Both the position numbers and the translations under genes were made by a program. Positions 57,694 to 64,000 of a DNA stretch of 64,000 bases are shown here, piece after piece. Location: positions 1-64,000 of the IMG/VR virus record IMGVR_UViG_3300027896_001999; one strand, 5' to 3'. Every line of letters begins with the position of its first letter. The stretch's first letter is position 1. The notes under the pieces are model-generated. The model saw only the letters and a list, made by a program, of their open reading frames with translations. It did not search any database and was not told the DNA's origin. The DNA comes from a virus.

Positions 57694-58169
57694 CTATACT
57701 CAAACCAAAAGATGTGGAAACTCTAATTCAAATGGCTCATGCTCAAACTCGTTTCTCTATGTGCCTTAAAAAGAAGGTTGGAGCAGCTCTATACAGCACC
57801 ACCGATAGAGCCATCTACGGATTAGGTCATGGGGGACCAAAGATTCCATGTAAAGAATGTGTAAGAAAAAAGTATGAATGGACTCAAGATGGGTGTTGGT
57901 CCATTCATGCAGAGATACGTGCAATATTTGATTATTTCAAAAAAGAAGGGTACAACAATCCATTCATTTCTTGTGTCATGTTCACCACCCATGGTCCTTG
58001 TGATGGGTGTTTGAAATATATGAACTATTTTGGGATAGGTTCTGTTGTCTACGATATCCCTTATCACAATGACTATTCAAAGTGGGTTGGAAAGATAAGA
58101 GTATTCTCTAAAGAAGAATATCTTAAGAACTGTTACGACATAGACGAACCATGGGAGCCAAAAGAATGA
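57690..58169 (+). CDS. dCMP deaminase
   Basis: 159 residues with the zinc-deaminase motif: HAEIRAI (His ligand and catalytic Glu) and PCDGCLKYM (PCxxC), in the order and spacing of deoxycytidylate deaminases. RFSMCLKKKVGAALYSTTDRAIYGLGHGGP is the usual N-terminal part. It makes dUMP from dCMP, feeding thymidylate or 5-hydroxymethyl-dUMP. ATGA coupling on both sides. Confidence 0.85.
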   Translation: MTILKPKDVETLIQMAHAQTRFSMCLKKKVGAALYSTTDRAIYGLGHGGPKIPCKECVRKKYEWTQDGCWSIHAEIRAIFDYFKKEGYNNPFISCVMFTTHGPCDGCLKYMNYFGIGSVVYDIPYHNDYSKWVGKIRVFSKEEYLKNCYDIDEPWEPKE

Positions 58170-60010
58170 AAACATATTATGACTTCAGAAAAGATCCATT
58201 GATAGCAGTTGATATAGAGTCTAAAGACCCTATGTTGAAAGAGAAAGGACCTGGAGTGTACAGAAAAGACGGATATGTGATTGGGTGTTCTTTTTCAAAT
58301 GGACCAGTGTCCGAATACTGTCCTATAAAACATCCTGACACTACCACGGAAGAATCTGAAAAGAATCGTAAGTATATGGAAGAGCAGTTATCGGGGACCA
58401 ACAGAAAAGTCTTTGCCAATGGCTTATACGACCTTGATTGGTTAATAAACTTCGAAGGATTCAAAGTCAATGGTACGTATGAAGATGTACAAATAGCAGA
58501 ACCAATACTTGATGAATACAGAAGATCCTACTCTTTGAATTCATTGTCGGGTATCTATTTACAAGATGCCAAAGGCTATTCCCCTATAAGAGAGTATTGT
58601 CTACAGCAAGGATGGAAGATGGGTCCTAAGGATCAAGGAATAAATCATCTATGGAAAATTCCCTCTACTGTGGTAGAAGACTATGCAAGAAAGGACTCGG
58701 AACTGACTTTAAAGATATTCAAACTACAAGAAGAAGCCTTAAAAGAAAAGCATTTAGATTTTATATACAATATGGAAATGAAGCTATTTCCTCTTCTATT
58801 ACAAATGAGAAAGAACGGAGTTCGTTTGAATATGGGGAAATTGACTAAGACAGGGTTGGCCTTGGCGGACTTGGCTTATGATATTCAAGAAGAATTGGAA
58901 AAGATCGATGGATCAGAAGTGAATCCTAATTCGTCCAATGACTTAGAAAGAATATTTATGAAGCTCCATCTCCCTGTGCATTACGGTGAACCAACAGACT
59001 TGATGATGATGAAAGGTCTTACCAGGGGAAATCCTCGTTTTGATAAGAATACTTTGAACAGAATAGATAATCCCATCGTAAGAAAGATATTAGAGCTTCG
59101 CCATATAAAGACTCTCCTAAGTCTGTTCATAAATCAATACCCGGAGTTAGTGACGGACGACCGTCTTCATTGTCAATTCAATCAATTAAGAAGTGATGAA
59201 TATGGAACGGTGACAGGAAGGTTCTCTTCTTCTAATCCAAATCTACAACAAGTGAGTTCTAAAGAAGAAGAAGACTATCTCCATTCCAACAGTGAAATAC
59301 TGAGTGGATTAGTTATAAGAAAGTTGTTTGAACCTGAAGAAGGTTGTGATTGGCTACAAGGTGACTGGAATCAGATAGAGTACAGACTAATAGCACATTA
59401 TGCTTTGGGGGAAGGTTCAGAAAAGATAAGGAAAAGATACAATGAAGATCCCAATACAGACTATCACAGTGAACTTGGAATTATGACGGGAATAACTAAT
59501 AGAAAGACTATCAAGACTCTGAACTTCGGAGCGGCTTACTCTATGGGTGCAAGACGGATGGCAGAAACTTATAGTTGGGATCTTGAAGAAGCCCGAGAAG
59601 TCTATAAGATGTATCACGACAAAGTCCCATTCATAAAAGAGACCAGCAACAGAGTTGGTATGAAGGCAAAGAGAGTTGGCTTCATAAGAACCATATGCGG
59701 TAGAAAGGCAAGAATCCCTTCTGAAGACAAGTCGTATGTAATGTTCAATAGACTAATTCAAGGGAGTGCTGCTGATATTATGAAGAAGGCTATGGTAGAC
59801 GCTTATGAGGCAGGAATATTTGAAACTTTGGCACCTCATTTAACCATTCATGATGAATTGGATTGTAGTATCCCACGTACAAAGGAAGGGACCGAAGCCG
59901 GTAAAGAATTAAAGCACATAATGGAAAATTGCGTAAAACTAAAAGTTCCCATCATAGCCAATTTTAAAATTGGTCCAAATTGGGGAGAACTAAAAAATTG
60001 GGAGGAGTAA
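58166..60010 (+). CDS. DNA polymerase I family (family A), with 3'-5' exonuclease
   Basis: 614 residues from ATG 58166 (ATGA overlap, GGAG at 8 bases). The exonuclease has IAVDIESKDP (Exo I), NGLYDLDWL (Exo II) and DYARKDSELT (Exo III). Polymerase motifs: A, GDWNQIEYRLIAH; B, R-K-T-I-K-T-L-N-F-G in the O-helix with Phe; C, TIHDELDCS. Motif A has W-N where Y-S is usual. Replicative enzyme; accepts or tolerates modified templates by implication. Confidence 0.92.
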   Translation: MKTYYDFRKDPLIAVDIESKDPMLKEKGPGVYRKDGYVIGCSFSNGPVSEYCPIKHPDTTTEESEKNRKYMEEQLSGTNRKVFANGLYDLDWLINFEGFKVNGTYEDVQIAEPILDEYRRSYSLNSLSGIYLQDAKGYSPIREYCLQQGWKMGPKDQGINHLWKIPSTVVEDYARKDSELTLKIFKLQEEALKEKHLDFIYNMEMKLFPLLLQMRKNGVRLNMGKLTKTGLALADLAYDIQEELEKIDGSEVNPNSSNDLERIFMKLHLPVHYGEPTDLMMMKGLTRGNPRFDKNTLNRIDNPIVRKILELRHIKTLLSLFINQYPELVTDDRLHCQFNQLRSDEYGTVTGRFSSSNPNLQQVSSKEEEDYLHSNSEILSGLVIRKLFEPEEGCDWLQGDWNQIEYRLIAHYALGEGSEKIRKRYNEDPNTDYHSELGIMTGITNRKTIKTLNFGAAYSMGARRMAETYSWDLEEAREVYKMYHDKVPFIKETSNRVGMKAKRVGFIRTICGRKARIPSEDKSYVMFNRLIQGSAADIMKKAMVDAYEAGIFETLAPHLTIHDELDCSIPRTKEGTEAGKELKHIMENCVKLKVPIIANFKIGPNWGELKNWEE

Positions 60011-60684
60011 TGGAAAAAGTCAAATCGTGTCTTGTCACAACGAGTTTGGTTGGAGCTGTGAAATGGAGTATGACCGCCCCAAATATCGTCATTAAAGACG
60101 ACAGAGGTGGCGATGGTCATTTGACATGGAGGGAAAAGGCCATTAAAGATTTAGAAAACACTTTGAACAGAGTCAAAGGAACTTTCCCAAAAGAAGCCGA
60201 ACAGGGAATGGTGTTTGAAAAAATGGTTTACAATAATGCCAATAAGGATAAGCTGACAGGAACAGAAAAATTTCAAAGAGTGTGCAAGGAAGTGAAAGGG
60301 TATGAATTCTATAAGAAAGGTGGTATAGAAGAAACCATTCAAGGGGAAAAGTGTTATCTGTACGCAAAATATGATGCCATAGTAAAACTGCCAGAAGTGA
60401 AGTTGAAAGATATAAAGACCACCGGTTCATACAGTCCTGGTAAGTACTTGAATGGGTTTCAGCATAAATTGTATTGTCTTATTTCTGGGGCAAACGAGTT
60501 CGACTATGTGATCGCAGAGTGGCTTCAATACCCTGTAATCAAAGATATATACATAGAAAGATTCATAGTAGAAGACAGAGAAAAGATGAAGAATGAAGTG
60601 ATAACAGAGATTGAAGAGTGTTTCAATGTAATTAAGGACCTGGAGTTATGGGAAACTTATAGAACAAAATTTTGCTTGTATTAG
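60010..60684 (+). CDS. PD-(D/E)XK nuclease, Cas4/RecB-like
   Basis: 224 residues from ATG 60010 (TAATG with the polymerase stop). EQGMVFEKMVY, then GEKCYLYAKYDAIVKLPEVKLKDIKTTG (the D-x-I-K motif) and FQHKLYCLISG form the core of PD-(D/E)XK exonucleases. It lacks the Cys cluster of Cas4. Likely a recombination or DNA-end-processing nuclease paired with the polymerase. Confidence 0.7.
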   Translation: MEKVKSCLVTTSLVGAVKWSMTAPNIVIKDDRGGDGHLTWREKAIKDLENTLNRVKGTFPKEAEQGMVFEKMVYNNANKDKLTGTEKFQRVCKEVKGYEFYKKGGIEETIQGEKCYLYAKYDAIVKLPEVKLKDIKTTGSYSPGKYLNGFQHKLYCLISGANEFDYVIAEWLQYPVIKDIYIERFIVEDREKMKNEVITEIEECFNVIKDLELWETYRTKFCLY

Positions 60685-60699
60685 AAAGGAGATGGTGTC

Positions 60700-60990
60700 A
60701 TGAAAAAACTTTTAATTTTTATTAGTCTAACCATAGCCGTATCCGTATTCGCGGACAGAAGATCTTTCTTAGAAGGGTGGAATCAACAGATGAGGGACTA
60801 CTATAAGTTATATAGTGGAGGGGACAATATAGATGAAAAACAATTATCTATTTGTCGCACCATCCTGATTCAATGCCTAACAGAAGTTTCTTTTGTCCAT
60901 GACAAGACACTTGAAGCTCAACTCGGGTCTACTTGTTTCGCAGAAGCAAGAGTCTGTGTTGGTTCCATTTATGCCAATACAATAAAATAA
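60700..60990 (+). CDS. Exported Cys-containing small protein
   Basis: 96 residues. MKKLLIFISLTIAVSVFA is a signal peptide, cut before DRRSFLEG. The mature ~78 residues carry four Cys (CRTILIQC, CFAEARVC), two helices likely joined by disulfides. RBS AAAGGAG. A secreted protein between replication enzymes suggests an envelope-acting function such as superinfection exclusion or receptor blocking. Confidence 0.6.
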   Translation: MKKLLIFISLTIAVSVFADRRSFLEGWNQQMRDYYKLYSGGDNIDEKQLSICRTILIQCLTEVSFVHDKTLEAQLGSTCFAEARVCVGSIYANTIK

Positions 60991-61004
60991 AGAAAGAGGA
61001 ACGA

Positions 61005-62645
61005 ATGAACGAAGAAAAGAATGTACCAAAATTATATCAACACCAAATAGATGCTCTAAAGTTTATAGAAGATAAAAGTATCTTCGCTCTCTTCATGGAG
61101 ATGGGAACAGGGAAGACGAAGATCATCATAGAGAGAGCTCATGATCTATTCGTAAAAGGGAAAATCAACTGTGTGATTATCATAAGCCCAAATGCGGTGA
61201 AAGAGCAATGGATAACGGAGCAGTTCCCTGAACATTGTCCTTCCGAAAATTGGACTGGATATGTTTGGGACAAAATCAAATCTCAAAAGTCTAAAGATAC
61301 TTATTCTATTGCTGGAAACAAGGAAAACAGTCTGTTTGTCCTGTCAGTCAACGTTGAGGCATTTCAGACAGACAAGGTAGACCCCTTCATTAAGGAGATT
61401 CTTGCTAAGAAGAAGGTCTTTGTGGTAATAGACGAAAGTACAAGGATAAAGAGCGGTCGCAGAAAACCTGCGAAAGGCAAACGAGGTGGTGCGAAGAGAA
61501 CTAATAAGATAATAGACCTGTTTAAGAATGTGCAGTATAAGGCTATTCTGACAGGTACCCCAACTCCTAATAATCCGTTTGACCTATGGAGTCAGTTTGA
61601 GTTCTTGAAGTTTGACTTCTTTAGAATGGACCATTTTCTGTTCACCCATTACTATGGAATCATGGTACAGAAAGCAACCCAGGAAGGACGGAGATACACT
61701 ACTGTCCTGGATGAAAAGACTTTTAATATTGTAAAGAGCCGGCTCAAGAAACATGAAAAGTTGACTCCGTCTATTGTAGAAGAGATATCCATTTCCTCTG
61801 GTATCAAGACGAAGGATATTATTCTTATTAACAATATGACCGTTTACAATGGGTACAAGAACTTGGAGGAACTCCGAAAGAAGATCGGCGAAATCACTTT
61901 CTTTGTGAAAAAGAAAGACTGCCTGGACCTGCCAGAAAAGGTCTACGAAAAGTTATATTGTAAAATGTCAGACAAACAGATGGATATCTATAAGACCTTG
62001 AAGAGTACGATGTACGCAGAATATATGGGATCGGAACTAACTGTGAATACAAAGATGGTGATGTATCTTCGTCTTCAGATGGTCACCGGTGGTCTTTTTC
62101 CGTATTCAAATTCTGTAATAAAAATAGATCAAGACGGAGAGGAATTCTTCGATTTTTCTTACGAGCACAAAAAAATAGAGAACAGCGTGAAGTTGAACGT
62201 CCTATTAGAAGATCTGGAAGAAGTGAGTGAGGAAACTTCCATAATCGTCTGGGCACGTTTCCGTGGGGAAATCGAGATGATTAATGATAGATTATTGGAA
62301 GCAGGATATAGCAGTGAGAAATATTATGGCGGTTCAAGCGGAGATGTGATTGACAGATTCAAAGCTGGGGAAACGAAGATCCTGGTGGCTAATCCGTTGA
62401 AGGGGGGAGAAGGGTTAAATCTTCAAATTGCCACTTTGCATTATTTTTATAGCAACTCATTCAAGGCAGATAGCAGGCTCCAGGCTGAAGATAGAAGCCA
62501 TCGTATTGGGCAAATGAATAAGGTTACTTATAAAGATATTCTGTGCAGAAATACCGTTGATGAGAGAATATACCAGGTGCTCAAAAATAAAGAGAATCTA
62601 ATAAATTATTTCCGAACACGAAGCGACTCGGAAATCTTTGAATAG
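61005..62645 (+). CDS. SNF2-like DEAD/DEAH helicase
   Basis: 546 residues from ATG 61005 (RBS GAGG; the longer reading from 60933 would overlap the previous gene). Motifs: Q-x-x-x-L-K-F; I, EMGTGKTK; Ia, VIIISPNAVKEQW; II, VVIDESTRIKS; III, LTGTPTPNNPFDLW; IV, IIVWARFRGEI; V, GGEGLNLQIA; VI, QAEDRSHRIGQ. DESH-type box and RIGQ mark the SNF2 branch. Widely found in phage replication modules. Confidence 0.88.
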   Translation: MNEEKNVPKLYQHQIDALKFIEDKSIFALFMEMGTGKTKIIIERAHDLFVKGKINCVIIISPNAVKEQWITEQFPEHCPSENWTGYVWDKIKSQKSKDTYSIAGNKENSLFVLSVNVEAFQTDKVDPFIKEILAKKKVFVVIDESTRIKSGRRKPAKGKRGGAKRTNKIIDLFKNVQYKAILTGTPTPNNPFDLWSQFEFLKFDFFRMDHFLFTHYYGIMVQKATQEGRRYTTVLDEKTFNIVKSRLKKHEKLTPSIVEEISISSGIKTKDIILINNMTVYNGYKNLEELRKKIGEITFFVKKKDCLDLPEKVYEKLYCKMSDKQMDIYKTLKSTMYAEYMGSELTVNTKMVMYLRLQMVTGGLFPYSNSVIKIDQDGEEFFDFSYEHKKIENSVKLNVLLEDLEEVSEETSIIVWARFRGEIEMINDRLLEAGYSSEKYYGGSSGDVIDRFKAGETKILVANPLKGGEGLNLQIATLHYFYSNSFKADSRLQAEDRSHRIGQMNKVTYKDILCRNTVDERIYQVLKNKENLINYFRTRSDSEIFE

Positions 62646-62657
62646 GGGGAAATAGAT

Positions 62658-63140
62658 ATGATCTATGCGGAAGTGGTCAGTTTAAGGAAAGGGTACAAAA
62701 GAAAATCCATTGAATACGAAGTCAATGAGAATGGGTGCTGGATCTGTACGAGTCATTACTTAAGAGATGGGTATCCTCAAATAGAGTCAAATAGAGAAAT
62801 GAAAAACTTGAACCGAGTCGTCTTAGAACGGTCTTTGGGGAGAAAGATAAAAGAAGGGTTTGGGGCTCTTCATAAATGTGGCAACAGAGTATGCATCAAT
62901 CCAGATCACATCTATGAAGGTTCTCGTGAAGACAATGCAAGGGATTCTAAAAGACATGGTACTTTCGTACAAGGAGAAGATCATCCAAAATCTAAGTTGA
63001 CGGAAGCTCAGGTCTTAGAGATAAGAAAATCCATTTTGTCTGGACCGGAGTTGGGTAAGATTTATGGTGTGGGAAGAGGTTGCATCAATAATATCAAAAG
63101 AAGAGTCACATGGAAACATCTTAAGGATCAACCATCATGA
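62658..63140 (+). CDS. HNH homing-type endonuclease with HTH
   Basis: 160 residues. HNH core NGCWICTSHYLRDGYPQIES, LERSLGRKIKEGFGALHKCGNRVCINPDHIYEGSREDN, then the C-terminal HTH SKLTEAQVLEIRKSILSGPELGKIYGVGRGCINNIKRRVTWKHL. Intact sister of the broken gene at 53449 (the N-terminal ~60 residues are nearly the same). Free-standing homing endonucleases of this type spread between phages. No intron or inserted target is visible. Confidence 0.82.
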   Translation: MIYAEVVSLRKGYKRKSIEYEVNENGCWICTSHYLRDGYPQIESNREMKNLNRVVLERSLGRKIKEGFGALHKCGNRVCINPDHIYEGSREDNARDSKRHGTFVQGEDHPKSKLTEAQVLEIRKSILSGPELGKIYGVGRGCINNIKRRVTWKHLKDQPS

Positions 63141-63490
63141 CCGAGAGCGAACTGTATCAGCATCATGTAAAACCTTATTGTAAGAAGTTGGGGATATTGT
63201 GCATTCGTTTCGAAAGTCCCGGAGTCCCTGACATCTATCTAAGTAAGAACAACAGAGTGATATGGGCAGAGATGAAATGCATAAACAATCCGCAAAGTTT
63301 GATCTGTCCGTCTTGGCGACCGGGTCAGCTTGCATGGATTAAGAAACATGAAGAATATGGTTGTTTCAATATATGTTTGGTATTATTTTATTACGGTGGA
63401 ATCTATGTACTACCACCGAAAGAATTTTATAACCAGGAGGAATTAGTATGTCAGAAGGAAATCTATTTGAAGATGCTAAAGAGGATTTGA
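63137..63490 (+). CDS. VRR-NUC domain nuclease
   Basis: 117 residues. ESELYQHHVKPYCKKLGILCIRFESPGVPDIYLSKNNRVIWAEMKCINNP ... WRPGQLAWIKKHEEYG: G-x-P-D ... W-x-E-x-K is the PD-(D/E)XK core of VRR-NUC nucleases, with the R-P-x-Q-x-x-W-I helix. Probably a structure-specific or Holliday-junction-type nuclease for the phage. ATGA overlap with the HNH gene. Confidence 0.75.
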   Translation: MTESELYQHHVKPYCKKLGILCIRFESPGVPDIYLSKNNRVIWAEMKCINNPQSLICPSWRPGQLAWIKKHEEYGCFNICLVLFYYGGIYVLPPKEFYNQEELVCQKEIYLKMLKRI

Positions 63491-63999
63491 ACGGAGACTC
63501 TTTAAAAATCTTGTCAGATCTATGTGACAAGTATTTGAATCTAAAAAGAGGGATCGAAGAACGAGAAGAAGAACTAAAAACATGGAAGGAATCTTTAGAA
63601 GAAGTCTCAAGAATATCTATTCCCGCTATAATGAATAGCAGTGGACTGTCAGACGTTAGACTGGCCACGGGACAAAAGATAGAAGTGAGGGACAAGCTGA
63701 AGGCCAGCGTAACAGAATCAAATTACTCGCTGGCATATAGAAACATGACGAACGCAGAAGGAGGTGATGCAAATGCCACAAAGATCGTAGATTCATTATT
63801 CAAAAGTCAAGTAGTAATCGAAAACACTTCAGATGAAGTGCTCGAGTTGCTACTGGAAAACGACATACCATATGAAACGAAACGGTCAATCCACTGGCAA
63901 ACTCTCAACAAGTATTGTAGAGAGAAGCTGGACAAAGGTGAACCGATTCCGGAAGGTATATCAACATTCCAGTATCAAGAAACAACAATAAAAATTTAA
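63448..63999 (+). CDS. Conserved phage replication-region protein
   Basis: 183 residues, RBS AGGAGG at 9 bases; overlaps the nuclease by 43 bases. SLKILSDLCDKYLNLKRGIEEREEELKTWKESLEEVSRISIPAIMNSSGLSDVRLATGQKIEV, and a C-terminal part HWQTLNKYCREKLDKGEPIPEGISTFQYQETTIKI that matches a common phage family ('T-L-x-x-x-x-x-E-x-x-x-x-G-x-x-I-P-x-x-x-x-x-x-x'). I do not know a proven function; a DNA-binding role has been suggested for relatives. Confidence 0.6.
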   Translation: MSEGNLFEDAKEDLNGDSLKILSDLCDKYLNLKRGIEEREEELKTWKESLEEVSRISIPAIMNSSGLSDVRLATGQKIEVRDKLKASVTESNYSLAYRNMTNAEGGDANATKIVDSLFKSQVVIENTSDEVLELLLENDIPYETKRSIHWQTLNKYCREKLDKGEPIPEGISTFQYQETTIKI

Positions 64000-64000
64000 A

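Overview
This window is a contiguous block of a large tailed bacteriophage with a contractile tail (myovirus morphology, class Caudoviricetes). A structural half (about 1-37.6 kb) is read leftward on the minus strand. An early/replication half (about 38.1-64 kb) is read rightward on the plus strand. The two halves diverge from an AT-rich control region at 37.6-38.1 kb. Strong AGGAG-type ribosome binding sites, ATGA/TAATG stop-start overlaps and sigma-70-like promoters point to a bacterial host that uses Shine-Dalgarno initiation. The host cannot be named from the sequence. No integrase or lysogeny module is visible, and neither end of the genome is in the window.

Leftward half, in transcription order: terminase small and large subunits; a DUF3626-like putative effector; portal; several small proteins; a MuF/SPP1-gp7 minor head protein; an XkdF-type prohead protease; an acidic scaffold; the HK97-fold capsid protein with an Ig-like insertion; decoration/beta-helix proteins; connector and neck proteins; tail sheath and tube; a zinc-ribbon tail-assembly chaperone with a programmed -1 frameshift; tape measure; an ADP-ribosyltransferase; hub, spike, gp25-position, baseplate J and gpI proteins; a beta-helix tail spike; a lipase surrounded by small membrane/secreted proteins (a possible lysis module); and large tail-fibre proteins. 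An N-terminal module of roughly 40 residues (core MIFGxPFxYxGxKWVxDK) recurs on the ART, on the DUF3626-like protein and on three further ORFs, two of them broken. Because a prohead protease is present, I read it as a possible targeting leader for capsid-packaged, injected effectors, by analogy with the T4 internal proteins and Alt.

The control region and early genes (37.6-46 kb) hold divergent promoters; two copies of a tRNA-minihelix-like RNA element (acceptor stem plus T-arm) around a basic protein gene; a roughly 1 kb non-coding stretch with a concentric 211-bp palindrome (candidate origin or switch); an eight-unit GGTTATT heptanucleotide repeat that encodes a leader peptide coupled to a triple-HTH protein; a BRO-N protein; a pentapeptide-repeat protein flanked by 36-bp direct repeats; an ATP-dependent DNA ligase; a structured 159-nt RNA candidate; and a solo NrdD-like glycyl-radical tail.

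The replication and base-modification block (46-64 kb) carries an AEP-type primase, a UvrD/Dda-like helicase, family A DNA polymerase, a PD-(D/E)XK nuclease, a SNF2 helicase and a VRR-NUC nuclease. In its middle sits a compact operon (50.8-58.2 kb) that appears to build a hypermodified DNA base: two GT-A glycosyltransferases, an alpha-glutamyl/putrescinyl-thymine pyrophosphorylase-like protein, two paralogous radical SAM-SPASM enzymes, an HD nucleotidase, a thymidylate-synthase-family (deoxy)nucleotide hydroxymethylase and a dCMP deaminase. A decaying HNH endonuclease gene interrupts this operon, and an intact relative lies at 62.7 kb.
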